Positions 51,848 through 60,986 of a stretch of 64,000 bases of DNA are shown piece by piece; within the stretch, counting starts at the first letter, position 1; each line of letters starts with the position of its first letter. The position numbers and the translations under genes were made by a program. The DNA is taken from assembly GCA_011174825.1 (NCBI GenBank), contig DUEZ01000066.1, positions 1 through 64,000 of the forward strand, written 5' to 3'. The stretch comes from Anaerolineae bacterium. Lineage in GTDB: Bacteria; Chloroflexota; Anaerolineae; Anaerolineales; E44-bin32. Below the pieces are notes generated by a model. It did not search any database. It was not told the origin of the DNA and saw only the letters and a program-made list of their open reading frames with translations.

Positions 51848-52620
51848 CCGCGGACAATAATTTGGTCATCGGTGTTGTGCTGATCGGTATCGCACTGATT
51901 CTCGCTTTCTTAGCCTATTACATCCTCACAAGCGGTAGACAAGAAGAAGAGATCGACGAAGACAAGGAAGCTGCGGCTGAACCTGATAGGGTATCAGCTG
52001 AACAAGAAACCACCGAGGACGAGCGATCCTTTCCTCAAGACGATGAAGAGGTGTCTATTGAGGAAGCGCCTACTCCCCAGTCCGAGGCTCAGCCTGAACC
52101 TCCACCGATTGTAGAAACTGAATTACAAGAAACTAACGAAGAGGAACCTGAATTAGAAACCGTCCAACTTGAATTCCCTAAGGGTGAACGGGTCATGATC
52201 CCTATCGCAAATTTAATGCGCGATGAGGGCACTGGCGAATTGATCGTACAAGTGGGCGATCGCGAATACACATCTGCGGATCAATTGAGGGTCTCAGATG
52301 ATTGGAATCGTGTTGAATTCGCCATCTTAGATCTTAACAAGTGGCTCACAGGGGCTGACCTCAATGAGCGAATTTCGGATAGAGAACGCGAAAAGATTCC
52401 CCTACAGCCAACAAGTATGATCGAGCAGATCAACGAGATCCTTAAACATCAATTAGCTGACTCTTCAGAGGAAAACAAAGCTATACGTTTGATTGAAGGG
52501 CCAGGGGGTACCGTGAGGGTGCTCGTTGGTGTCCACAGTTATGCTTTCGACGAGGTACCGGATTCGGACATCCAAAGAGTTATTCGAGAGGCTGTAGCTG
52601 CCTGGGAAGAGGATCAATGA
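51844..52620 (+). CDS. Acidic single-pass membrane protein of unknown function
   Basis: A 258-residue protein with an N-terminal membrane helix (residues 7-28, VIGVVLIGIALILAFLAYYI), a long Glu/Pro/Ala-rich linker (about 30-115) and a compact C-terminal domain (IPIANLMRDEGTGELIVQVG, then EQINEILKHQLA and RVLVGVHSYAFDEVPD). The last part resembles nothing I can name. It is coupled to mutM by an ATGA overlap and converges on the MBL gene with a 41-base overlap. The linker and the anchored domain suggest a scaffold or sensor, which is inference. Confidence 0.8.
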   Translation: MTADNNLVIGVVLIGIALILAFLAYYILTSGRQEEEIDEDKEAAAEPDRVSAEQETTEDERSFPQDDEEVSIEEAPTPQSEAQPEPPPIVETELQETNEEEPELETVQLEFPKGERVMIPIANLMRDEGTGELIVQVGDREYTSADQLRVSDDWNRVEFAILDLNKWLTGADLNERISDREREKIPLQPTSMIEQINEILKHQLADSSEENKAIRLIEGPGGTVRVLVGVHSYAFDEVPDSDIQRVIREAVAAWEEDQ

Positions 52621-53470
52621 GAGGTTGAGCCGCTTCAATCGGCAAGATATCCTTCCGTCCGTCACGTTCAACGAGGTGGACGACAGGCATGAGCGGGTCA
52701 TGCTCTAGGAAGAGCCAAGCCCGCTTTTTTAATGCCCAGTGTTGCCAGCGTTTCTTTGTCTCAACATTCTCCAACGGTAAAACATCGTAAGCCGTTAACC
52801 ATGAGGTATGGGCAAAATGCACCGCATAGGTGGCCATATCCCCAAGATACAATCCATCCCAAGAATCCGCTCGCAACCGAACGGATTGATGTCCTCGGGT
52901 GTGTCCAGGTGTCACAATACATTCAACTTGATCGGTCACCTCCGTGTTTCCATGCAACAAGCGTAACCGGCCCTCCTCCATCAAAGGTACATAGTTTTTA
53001 TGGAAATAGGTACCACGAGTGCGTTCATCTGGATGATATGCTTCCGCCCATTCGATACGCTGGACCCAGTATTCCGCTCTCGGGAATGTTGCTACGATGG
53101 CATCCCCTTCACGAGTCGTGTTGCCCCCACAGTGATCAGCGTGGAGATGGGTGTTAATCACGATGTCAATTTCTTCCGCTGAAATACCGATCTTCGCTAG
53201 AGCTTTTAGTAGATCACCGTCAGCCCTCTCCAATCTCCATCGTCCCCTCTCCTCGGGTTTTAGCTTTGTACCCAAACCTGTATCAACCAAGATCGTTTTC
53301 CCACGAGATCTCACCAACATACAGGTCAAAGACATCGGGACAGTATTATCTGATCGTAGAGGGAAGACGCGTTGAAACAATTCCCTCGGTACAAGCCCAA
53401 AGGGACCACCAGCGTCTAACCAAACCACGCCGTCACTGACCAGATCGATCTCCAGGTCACCGAAACGCAT
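52580..53470 (-). CDS. MBL-fold metallo-hydrolase
   Basis: A 296-residue metallo-beta-lactamase-fold protein. Motifs are NTHLHADHCGGNT (HxHxDH), the metal-binding His in TPGHTRGHQSV, Asp in YLGDMATYAVH and a final His in EHDPLMP. The N-terminal order (DGVVWLDAGGPFG, LVDTGLGTKL) resembles lactonase-like members of the superfamily. Substrate unknown. The ATG at 53470 has GGGGGA nearby. The 3' end overlaps the convergent upstream gene. Confidence 0.87.
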   Translation of the reverse strand: MRFGDLEIDLVSDGVVWLDAGGPFGLVPRELFQRVFPLRSDNTVPMSLTCMLVRSRGKTILVDTGLGTKLKPEERGRWRLERADGDLLKALAKIGISAEEIDIVINTHLHADHCGGNTTREGDAIVATFPRAEYWVQRIEWAEAYHPDERTRGTYFHKNYVPLMEEGRLRLLHGNTEVTDQVECIVTPGHTRGHQSVRLRADSWDGLYLGDMATYAVHFAHTSWLTAYDVLPLENVETKKRWQHWALKKRAWLFLEHDPLMPVVHLVERDGRKDILPIEAAQPLIDPLPRQLQPLE

Positions 53471-53498
53471 TCTTCCCCCGCTCAATTGGATGAGGAGA

Positions 53499-53697
53499 TG
53501 AATCCACTGAAGAAGATCAACTGCGAGAGGAGGACTGGTATATGTGGGGGTGAGGGCTGCGTCCACACCCATCTGTCATTGCCAGCCCCACAGGGGCGAA
53601 GCAATCTCCTCAACCAAAAGATTGCTTCGTCGCCCTGGCGTGCTCGCAATGACAGATTGAGGGAAGACTCCTCACGGGTAGTTTTCAGTGCATTCAT
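53499..53697 (-). repeat. MITE-like element, copy D (inverted), split by a nested repeat
   Basis: Read on the minus strand the ends match copies A-C: TGCACTGAAAACTACCCGTG at the right edge and, at the left edge, ATGAATCCACTGAAG (plus strand) followed by CAACTGCGAG. The centre is interrupted at 53573-53655 by a second element bounded by CTGTCATTGC and GCAATGACAG, with AGCAATCTC and GATTGCTTC inside. The adenosine deaminase stop codon lies in the right end of the element. Confidence 0.72.
53573..53655. repeat. Nested palindromic element inside copy D
   Basis: An 83-base palindromic unit with perfect 10-base ends (CTGTCATTGC / GCAATGACAG) and an inner pair GAAGCAATCTC / GATTGCTTC. Units of this style (CATTGCGAG...) are common extragenic repeats in several bacterial groups. 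Its location inside another element gives the relative order of the two insertions. Confidence 0.7.
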
Positions 53698-54731
53698 AAG
53701 ATCGCAGCTAGAAATTCAGACTCAAGACTTGCTTTCTTCTGCGGAGGTAAAAAGCTGGCCTGAAGAGCCGCAAGGATTAAACCTTTAATACTTTCATACG
53801 AAAGATCGAGCGCGGTTATTGCGAGCGTATATTCATCCGACAAACGAGTATTCGACACACCTGGGTCATCGGTGTTCAACGTCACTTGCAATCCCGCTTG
53901 AAGCATCTCGGGAAGGGGATGATCGCGGATATTAGAAACGGCTCCTGATTGTATATTGCTGGTCAAGCAGATCTCAAAAGCCACGCGCTGATCACGTGCC
54001 AACCTCACCAACGCCGGATCCTCCATGACCCTCACACCATGTCCTATCCTTGGCGCTCCCATGGCTTCAATCGCGAAGCGAATATTTTCGGGTCCTGCCC
54101 ACTCACCAGCGTGGATGCTGATTCCCAGACCGGCTTTCCTTACCGCGGAAAAAATCGGTTCGAACGGCTCGGCTGAATGACCAGCTTCGTCTCCCGCCAA
54201 GCTTAAACCGACGACACCTCGATCACTGCGATCAAGCGCAATATGAGCAACTTGTTCAGCGTATTTAACCCCCTCGTGACGATTTACGCTAAGGATCAAT
54301 CCGAGCTCCAGTGCATGCTCTACCGCGGCTGTGGAAGCCGATTCGATGACCCAATCAACGACCTCCGATAGCGGGAATTCCCCCGTCTCAGATAAGGCGA
54401 CGGGAGTGAAATGCAACTCTAGATAGCGAACGTTATCTGCCGCTGCATCAGCGATCGTCTCCCAAGTGAACCGATGTATGATCTCGGGAGAACGAAAGAA
54501 GCTCCTGAGGTGCTGAAATTTAGCCAGGAAATTGGCCGAGGTTCGAGGTTCACCTGGTTGCATCTGAACCATTGCCTGTAAGGCTTTCTTGTCACTTGGT
54601 AGGTTAAGCCGCTCGCGTCTTACCAGGTCGATTAAAGTCTCGACACGCAAAGAACCTTCCAGGTGACGGTGGAGATCCACTTTCGGTAATCTCTCCATTT
54701 CAGTATGGAGGGTAGACGCGATTTCAGACAC
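53694..54731 (-). CDS. Adenosine deaminase family protein
   Basis: A 345-residue zinc hydrolase. Metal and catalytic motifs are KVDLHRHLEGS (HxH), SIHAGEWAG with the metal His and catalytic Glu, RIGHGVRV, and TLNTDDPGVSN with the Asp pair. These define the adenosine/adenine/aminodeoxyfutalosine deaminase group. Adenosine to inosine is most likely from overall layout, but aminodeoxyfutalosine deaminase cannot be excluded. The start is GTG at 54731 with AAAGG upstream. Its stop codon is formed at the end of the MITE-like copy D. Confidence 0.9.
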   Translation of the reverse strand: MSEIASTLHTEMERLPKVDLHRHLEGSLRVETLIDLVRRERLNLPSDKKALQAMVQMQPGEPRTSANFLAKFQHLRSFFRSPEIIHRFTWETIADAAADNVRYLELHFTPVALSETGEFPLSEVVDWVIESASTAAVEHALELGLILSVNRHEGVKYAEQVAHIALDRSDRGVVGLSLAGDEAGHSAEPFEPIFSAVRKAGLGISIHAGEWAGPENIRFAIEAMGAPRIGHGVRVMEDPALVRLARDQRVAFEICLTSNIQSGAVSNIRDHPLPEMLQAGLQVTLNTDDPGVSNTRLSDEYTLAITALDLSYESIKGLILAALQASFLPPQKKASLESEFLAAIL

Positions 54732-54874
54732 GAGGATACCTTTGTGTCGAGTCGGATGCAGATGGGGGTATCATGGATCTACGTTACCACCAAGAATTGG
54801 GAATGGGAACAGGTAGATTGTCCCCCTCAGCTATACACAAACACATCGACGAAAACATTAACCAAGGAGCCTCA

Positions 54875-57800
54875 TCAACGACGACGTTTCCGCTTTCTTT
54901 TGCGTTTCGTCTTTATCGTTGCCTCTTTCGTTTCTATCGGTGTTTTCTCGCGCGGTCTTCGTGGCGCGGAAACCGGTGCTGTCGAAGGACGTCCAGGTGC
55001 CCACATGCTGAACAAGCGAGAAATCACACCGGCACGAATGTCAGCTAAAAGCTGACCAAACATGTCAAAAGCACGACTCTTGTATTGCACCAGCGGATCT
55101 CGCTGTCCGTAAGCCTCGAGGCCAATTGACGTGCGAAGAGCTTCCATACGGGTTAAGTACTCTACCCACAGTCTATCGCCGACGGAGAGGATTAATTCGC
55201 GGTAGATTTGGCTCAATGCCCCTTCTCCGAGAATCCGCTGAATATGATCTTGGATCTCATCAGGAAGCTGGTTGATGGGGCTTTCGATATCTATCTGAGT
55301 GAACTGCTCCTCTCTAATCGCTGCTCGTAAGGTATCACGGGTACGCTGATCAAGCTGATCCAGCCTGCTTCCCGCGTAACGAGACATTTCCGCTCTGCCT
55401 AATCCCAGTTGGAGCGCAGCGCGAGCACCCTCGAGATGAGACATAACCCGCTCCACCAGTGATGTATGATCCTCTCCCTCCAGCAATCTTGCCGCGGAGT
55501 AGACGTATGAGAGACGAGCAACAACCACCGACTGACGTTGGTGCGTCTTGCGATCGAAGTACGCTCTTCGACCATAGCTCATCTGAACCAGGAGACGATT
55601 GATTAACCCCTCGTCCACCTGATCCGCTCGCCCGAGCGCGTTCTCCAAATCACGTTCGATATCTGTCAACAGTCGTTCTGTCCGCTCCTCCCATACCCTA
55701 GAGAAGGCATCACGTAAACGCTCACCCGCCACAAACCAATCAATGGGAGTGGTCATCTGGGATTGAAGTTCAAGCGGTTCACCCACACGGCGCTCAACAG
55801 CCTGAATGAGGCCAGCCCAGACGCGCAAACTTAACCCACTTTCAATAAGCTGGGGCATATTGTCTCGGAACCTGTAAGGATCCGCTCGCAATTGGTCGAG
55901 GACATCCTCACTCATTTGGATTCTCATACCAGATGCGGCTTCCACTGCGTTAATCAGCTCAGTTAGATTGACCTCGGATTCCGTCTCCTCGGCCTCTAAA
56001 AACGCACCTTCGACCGCCATATCAGCCATCTCTACCCTTTGCGCGACCTGGTCTTCCAAGCGCTCGACAGCGCGTGTGAGCTGGTTTTCGATTGCGAGCA
56101 GTAGATGTTCCTGCTGTTCTTCAAGCGCTTGACGTGCAACCGTAAGCAACGCTTCTTGTAACGCATCGGGCTCTCGGTTTGTTGATAGTTGGTCAATCAA
56201 CAGACGCAGCATAAACGACGGATACGGCTCTTCTGCGTCCAAGTCGACCGTCGGCTGCATTTCCTCGAGCCAGGCAAGTAATCTCCACAGGCCTTCTGGA
56301 TCATCTAATGCGGCCTCAACGTGACGCTCGATTTCGAAATGCAACATCTCAGCGATATCATCGCCTAGGTCATCTTTCGCGAAGACGCGATTCCGCTGAC
56401 CATAGAAGACTTCCCGCTGTTGATTAAGCACATCGTCATACTCGAGCAAATGTTTACGAGTATCAAAATTAGCCCCCTCAACCCGAGTCTGGGCTTGCTC
56501 GATCGTCCGATCGACAATGTTATGCGCAATCGGCATGGCGTCATCGATGTTTAGCCTCTGCATGATATTTCCGACCTGAGATCCACCAAAGATACGCATC
56601 AGTTCGTCCTCCAAGGACAAGAAGAATTGGGACGAACCCGGATCACCTTGACGGGCGGCACGGCCACGCAGTTGGTTGTCGATGCGACGCGCCTCATGTC
56701 GCACACAACCGATAACATGCAATCCACCTTCTTGAAGTACCTCCTCACGATCTGTGATAAACCGATCAAATTCTTCAACATCTGATTCATAAATACCCAT
56801 TTCACTGCGATTAATTTCGGCGTATTCGCGACGCCATTTCTCAAGTCGCTGAACATGCGATGCCTTGCCGTATCCTGTTCCGGAGCCGGCTCGCAGTATG
56901 CGGGCCATTTCCTCACGGTCTTGGTCTCTGCCGGTTTTCTCGTAGGTTTCACGGGCCACACGGGTTACCCGACGTGCAACTTCGTCGCCCAGGCTTCCAC
57001 CAAGCACAATATCCACACCGCGTCCTGCCATATTGGTGGCAATGGTGACCGCGCCTTTCGCTCCCGCTCCTTCGATAATCTGTGATTCTTCGGTATGCTT
57101 TTTCGCGTTGAGCACATTGTGCCGAATACCACTCCGCAATAGATTAACAAGCTGTTCGTGATACTGACTGTCAAGATCCAGAACGCGAGCAAGTCGTTCG
57201 ATATTCTCGGGTCGAGTTGGATTCAGAGAGATACCGAGGGGTTTCCCGACCTCACGTAGAACTTTCTGATTGAGCTCCTTGAGCGGCATGCTGAGTGGAT
57301 CCAACTCCTCCACTCGCATGCCGTCAGTCGGAATTTCGTTTGTCTCAAGATAAGCATCCCGCAAAATCATGGTCAAAGCTAATCGTTGGAGCGGCTCAGC
57401 TCCCAACCGATTGGATATCGTCTCCGACAGCTCTACCGAAGTCGTGCCGACAAGCAGTGGCTGACCTCGCGCATGTCGCTGAAGGATCTCGGAGGTAACC
57501 GCTCTCAGCTTCGACTCCTCCGTCCGATACACCACATCTGGATAATCCTTGCGACGCCAGAAAACCGGGAACTTTTCAGCATCATCAGTATTGGCGTAGT
57601 AACTGAATTTGTTACCGTTTTCCCTGTACTCAATCTCCATAATCTTCGAATCAGGCTTCATGGCGATGAATTCCAGGTTTGTAGGCAGCGGGATCACATC
57701 AACGTTGTAAATCTTGTTGAACTCTTCTGCTTCAGTCAGTGCAGTACCGGTCATACCGCTGAGTTTTTCATACATCCGGAAATAATTTTGTAAGGTAACG

Positions 57801-58960
57801 GTGGCGTAAGTGACATTCTCTTGCCTCACGCGCACCCCTTCCTTGGCTTCAACGGCTTGGTGGAGGCCATCGGACCAGCGTCTTCCGGGCATCAATCGAC
57901 CGGTGAATTCATCAACGATAACCACCCTGCCACCCTGCACCACATATTGTTTGTTACGACTGAAGAGATGCTCCGCCCTCAAAGCCTGTTCCAGGTGACC
58001 AAGCAAGCGCGCTTGTTCGGGCGTGATGTCCTCCGGGCGATCAGGGTCGCGCAATGGCGACCCGATCAATTGCTCGACATTGTCCTCGCCGATCTCCGTC
58101 AGAGCAACCGTGCGATCGCGTTCACTGATTTCGAAATCTTCTGGACGCAACTGCTTCACTACACGAGCCATCTGCACATAAAGTTCTGGGTCCTCCTGTG
58201 CGGGACCAGAGATGATAAGCGGTGTACGGGCTTCGTCGATGAGAATGTTATCGACCTCGTCCAAGATGGCGAAATGATGGCTACGCTGAACACGAGCCTC
58301 CAGGTTCCTGGCCATATTGTCTCGCAGGTAGTCGAAGCCAAATTCGTTGTTCGTACCATAGGTCACATCGGCAGCATACGCCAATTTACGGTCGACAAGT
58401 TGGAATTGATGCGCATCCTCTTGGGCAGATTCACGACTGGGATCGTACAACAAAGCCTTTCGACCACCCTCGGTGCGCGCAGCCTGTTGCAGAACACCCA
58501 CACTGAGACCTAAAAAATGGAAAACCGGACCCATCCAACGAGCATCACGCCGGGCCAGATAGTCGTTTACGGTGACAAGATGGACACCCTTACCCCCGAT
58601 TGCATTGAGGTAGATTGGCAATGTAGCAACCAGTGTCTTGCCCTCACCAGTACGCATCTCAGCGATTGTGCCTTCATGCAGCACAACCCCCCCGATTAAC
58701 TGGACATCGTAATGACGTAAACCGATGGTGCGAACGGATGTCTCTCTAACAACGGCAAAAGCCTCGGGAAGCAAATCGTCTATCGTCTCACCATTAGCTA
58801 GACGTGTTCGAAACTCCTCCGTCTTTGCCTGGAGAGCCACATCGCTCATCGCCTGCATTTGCGACTCGAGGGCGTTAATCTGAGCCACAACCTCGGCGTA
58901 ACTTACAAGCTTGCGCTGTATCGGATCACCACCAATAAGCTTGGTTAAACCTTTAAACAT
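54875..58960 (-). CDS. secA: Protein translocase subunit SecA, enlarged form
   Basis: A 1361-residue motor ATPase that drives unfolded proteins through SecYEG; usual length is 800-950. Canonical parts are present: QLIGGVVLHEGTIAEMRTGE with Walker A GEGKT, VTVNDYLARRDA, NNEFGFDYLRDNM, DEVDNILIDEARTPLI, NMAGRGVDIVLGG, the NBD2 arginine region RRIDNQLRGRAARQGDPG and the C-terminal VEYLTRMEALR. Insertions relative to E. coli SecA are near residues 160-190, 518-608 and 656-742, plus a stretch of about 250 extra residues between 880 and 1264. The SEC-C zinc motif is missing; the protein ends in a basic tail (KTKRKRKRKRRR). A TATAAT lies upstream on the minus strand. Confidence 0.95.
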   Translation of the reverse strand: MFKGLTKLIGGDPIQRKLVSYAEVVAQINALESQMQAMSDVALQAKTEEFRTRLANGETIDDLLPEAFAVVRETSVRTIGLRHYDVQLIGGVVLHEGTIAEMRTGEGKTLVATLPIYLNAIGGKGVHLVTVNDYLARRDARWMGPVFHFLGLSVGVLQQAARTEGGRKALLYDPSRESAQEDAHQFQLVDRKLAYAADVTYGTNNEFGFDYLRDNMARNLEARVQRSHHFAILDEVDNILIDEARTPLIISGPAQEDPELYVQMARVVKQLRPEDFEISERDRTVALTEIGEDNVEQLIGSPLRDPDRPEDITPEQARLLGHLEQALRAEHLFSRNKQYVVQGGRVVIVDEFTGRLMPGRRWSDGLHQAVEAKEGVRVRQENVTYATVTLQNYFRMYEKLSGMTGTALTEAEEFNKIYNVDVIPLPTNLEFIAMKPDSKIMEIEYRENGNKFSYYANTDDAEKFPVFWRRKDYPDVVYRTEESKLRAVTSEILQRHARGQPLLVGTTSVELSETISNRLGAEPLQRLALTMILRDAYLETNEIPTDGMRVEELDPLSMPLKELNQKVLREVGKPLGISLNPTRPENIERLARVLDLDSQYHEQLVNLLRSGIRHNVLNAKKHTEESQIIEGAGAKGAVTIATNMAGRGVDIVLGGSLGDEVARRVTRVARETYEKTGRDQDREEMARILRAGSGTGYGKASHVQRLEKWRREYAEINRSEMGIYESDVEEFDRFITDREEVLQEGGLHVIGCVRHEARRIDNQLRGRAARQGDPGSSQFFLSLEDELMRIFGGSQVGNIMQRLNIDDAMPIAHNIVDRTIEQAQTRVEGANFDTRKHLLEYDDVLNQQREVFYGQRNRVFAKDDLGDDIAEMLHFEIERHVEAALDDPEGLWRLLAWLEEMQPTVDLDAEEPYPSFMLRLLIDQLSTNREPDALQEALLTVARQALEEQQEHLLLAIENQLTRAVERLEDQVAQRVEMADMAVEGAFLEAEETESEVNLTELINAVEAASGMRIQMSEDVLDQLRADPYRFRDNMPQLIESGLSLRVWAGLIQAVERRVGEPLELQSQMTTPIDWFVAGERLRDAFSRVWEERTERLLTDIERDLENALGRADQVDEGLINRLLVQMSYGRRAYFDRKTHQRQSVVVARLSYVYSAARLLEGEDHTSLVERVMSHLEGARAALQLGLGRAEMSRYAGSRLDQLDQRTRDTLRAAIREEQFTQIDIESPINQLPDEIQDHIQRILGEGALSQIYRELILSVGDRLWVEYLTRMEALRTSIGLEAYGQRDPLVQYKSRAFDMFGQLLADIRAGVISRLFSMWAPGRPSTAPVSAPRRPREKTPIETKEATIKTKRKRKRKRRR

Positions 58961-59090
58961 TTACTGGACCCTTTCAGGCCGGATTATAGCATAGGGGCTC
59001 ATCTGAGCATTTTGTGAACTTTTACTTATACGAGACAGCTCAGCACGAGCATCTACCCCACTCTAATCCACTTCTGTATGTAGAGCTGTA

Positions 59091-59257
59091 TTTTGGAGTT
59101 CGCAAGCTCTGCTTGCGACAATAGTAGGATTTGTGAATGCTAGGATCTCATTGGTTCGAAAATTCTGCTAACACTCAAAACAGCTTGTTTGAATTCAAAG
59201 CATTCTGGAGTGCGCAAGCTCTGCTTGAGCCCAAAAACAGAGCTTTTGGACTCCAAA
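59091..59257. repeat. Extragenic palindromes with CGCAAGC stems
   Basis: CGCAAGC TCT GCTTGCG at 59101-59117 forms a small perfect stem. A related unit (GCGCAAGCTCTGCTTGAGC) lies near 59212-59230. TTTTGGAGTT at 59091-59100 and GGACTCCAAA near 59248-59257 form an outer inverted pair. Non-coding; the region between SecA and the tRNA (58961-59518) holds only these repeats and promoters. Confidence 0.6.
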
Positions 59258-59367
59258 TCATATGGAATATACAGACATGGCACTCGTCACCTTCAACTGG
59301 GAACAAACTTAAGAAATAGCTCTCGAAACGCCATGTCATTCTGAGCTTCAATCCCCCTCAATGACAT

Positions 59368-59433
59368 AAGGGCAATTCATGTCGTCTCGCACCCTGGCCG
59401 GTTCTCGCGGTACGAACGGTGAATTGCCCCTAC
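59368..59433. repeat. Second copy of the GGGGCAATTCA inverted repeat
   Basis: AAGGGCAATTCAT on the left and ACGAACGGTGAATTGCCCCTAC at the right (59412-59433) match the arms of the composite element at 7091-7323. The internal sequence differs, GTCGTCTCGCACCC being shared only in part. It is a shorter member of the family. Confidence 0.65.
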
Positions 59434-59482
59434 ATGATAAGCCTCCCCTTCGCTAACCTACATCAAGCTCAGGGTGCTTCTC

Positions 59483-59510
59483 TTGACGCATTCAGTGTCA
59501 GGGTTACAAT
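59483..59510 (+). promoter_or_regulatory. Promoter of the tRNA-Leu gene
   Basis: TTGACG (59483-59488) and TACAAT (59505-59510) are 16 bases apart and end eight bases before the mature tRNA 5' end. This is a near-consensus sigma70-type promoter. Confidence 0.65.
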
Positions 59511-59518
59511 ATGACATA

Positions 59519-59602
59519 GGGGCGGTGGCGGAATTGGCAGACGTCGGGGACTTAAAATCCTCTGAGGGAGACCTCGTGTGGGTTCGAATCCCACCCGCCC
59601 TA
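59519..59602 (+). tRNA. tRNA-Leu (anticodon TAA)
   Basis: An 84-base class II tRNA. The acceptor stem GGGGCGG pairs with CCGCCCT (first pair G-T). The D-arm has GCGGAATTGGCAGAC, the anticodon stem is GGGGA/TCCTC with loop CTTAAAA and anticodon TAA at 59553-59555. A long variable arm follows, and the T-arm is GTGGG TTCGAAT CCCAC. The discriminator base is A at 59602, as expected for leucine. The CCA end is not encoded (CTG follows), so it must be added by a CCA-adding enzyme such as the fusion protein at 25220-27850. Confidence 0.96.
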
Positions 59603-59985
59603 CTGAGCTTCAGATAAGATTCACGAAGAAAAGTATATTAAAGCTTCGAATTGTGGAACCATCGCTCTCCACGTCCAATTGGGAAAGTGCTGGTTCCAAT
59701 TGAGTCCCTTGGAATGGATTCAAGGTTATATCACTTAGAAGTTTAGATAGTCAACGGCTCCACGTTTGCCATGGCTTTGGTTTCAGCTTCCACCCAGAAT
59801 CATAATAATGATGATGTCTCCTCTCAAGTCGCCACTTTGATCTCGAGGCATATAAACAATACGTATTCCTCAAAACCCAAGATCATCGAAATGAACTTAT
59901 TCAAGACCTGGGGGTAGGTTTTGCAATTCCCATTATCGCTGTACAATCCAGGCAACCTTTTCAAACGTTTCTATTGGAGGTCGAC

Positions 59986-60930
59986 ATGGCTATACGTAGC
60001 CGAATGCTGGTAATGATCCTCCTGGCAATGTTCTCCACTTCATGCACACTGCCGAGCCTCGCCTCGCCGACGCCGTTCACCTTTCCCACGCCCGACTTAA
60101 CCCACACGGCGATCTTTGCGATCACTCCAAGCGCTACCTCACCCCCTGCAACGGTTACGCCCACTGAGGAAGCAATATCTGCAACAGAGACGAGCCTATC
60201 GGGTACAGCTGTTGCCACCCCAACCGGACTTACCCCACTCCCATCTGCTACGATGGGCTCTTTGAGTGAACGTCCAAACGGAAGCCCGATCACCGCGACC
60301 TACTTAAGCACGCCTCCCATCATAGACGGAGACATAAGCGGATGGTCAACGACCGCCTATAGCGCCGAAGAAACGGTGCCTTACGCTGGGGATAACTGGA
60401 CCGGCGCAAGCGATCTTTCGGCCACCTTTTATATTGGTTGGGACACCGACTACTTATACTTAGCTGTTAACCGCACAGACGACACCTTTGTCCAAGTTTC
60501 ATGGGGTAGGTATATGTACAGGGGGGACGATGTCGAAATTCAACTTGATACAGACCTGGCAGGAGATTTTCACTCAGCGGTCATGAGCGGTGACGATTAC
60601 CAAATCGGCTTGTCCCCTGGCAACTTTGATTCACTCGAAAGCGAAGCCTATCGCTGGTACCCCAGATATCTGGAATCTTGGCTAAGAACGGTCGTCGTCG
60701 AAGCTGGTCGTAAAGATGGTGGATACGTTTTAGAGGCGAAAATTCCATGGACTGTATTTGATGTCACCCCAGCGGATGGTACTCGATTTGGTTTCGCGCT
60801 CTCCCTATCTGACAATGATACCGTGGGAACCTCCAGTTGGCAGTCCATGGTTTCCAGCGTGAACACTCGTCGGGTGACCGATCCAACCACATGGGGAACG
60901 TTGATCCTTGAGGGATCCACTGGAGAATAG
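59986..60930 (+). CDS. Exported lipoprotein with a CBM9-like sugar-binding domain
   Basis: A 314-residue lipoprotein with lipobox MFSTSC. A Ser/Thr/Pro-rich linker of about 90 residues leads to a C-terminal domain like carbohydrate-binding family 9 (PPIIDGDISGWST, LSATFYIGWDTDYLYLAV, GDDVEIQLDTDLAGDF, YVLEAKIPWTVF and ending TWGTLILEG). Such domains bind sugar chain ends or decorate xylan- and glucan-active enzymes; no enzyme domain is present here. The ATG at 59986 follows GGAGGT; a TTG frame start at 59974 is less likely. TACAAT near 59942 with a TTTGCA-like box 16 bases before it may be its promoter. Confidence 0.85.
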   Translation: MAIRSRMLVMILLAMFSTSCTLPSLASPTPFTFPTPDLTHTAIFAITPSATSPPATVTPTEEAISATETSLSGTAVATPTGLTPLPSATMGSLSERPNGSPITATYLSTPPIIDGDISGWSTTAYSAEETVPYAGDNWTGASDLSATFYIGWDTDYLYLAVNRTDDTFVQVSWGRYMYRGDDVEIQLDTDLAGDFHSAVMSGDDYQIGLSPGNFDSLESEAYRWYPRYLESWLRTVVVEAGRKDGGYVLEAKIPWTVFDVTPADGTRFGFALSLSDNDTVGTSSWQSMVSSVNTRRVTDPTTWGTLILEGSTGE

Positions 60931-60951
60931 ATGCTCCAATATTCGTAGTAC

Positions 60952-60986
60952 AACACCCCGATCCTAAGATCGGGGTGTTTTTCTTT
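60952..60986 (+). terminator. Rho-independent terminator
   Basis: A perfect 12-base stem AACACCCCGATC / GATCGGGGTGTT with CTAA loop is followed by TTTTTCTTT. It starts 22 bases after the CBM9-like lipoprotein stop. The rest of the gap to 61262 shows nothing definable. Confidence 0.92.

Noticed and set aside
59771-59917. A 48-codon plus-strand frame between tRNA-Leu and the CBM9-like gene
   Set aside because: No ribosome site, no recognisable family, no hydrophobic segment; the gap 59603-59985 otherwise shows nothing but a possible promoter.
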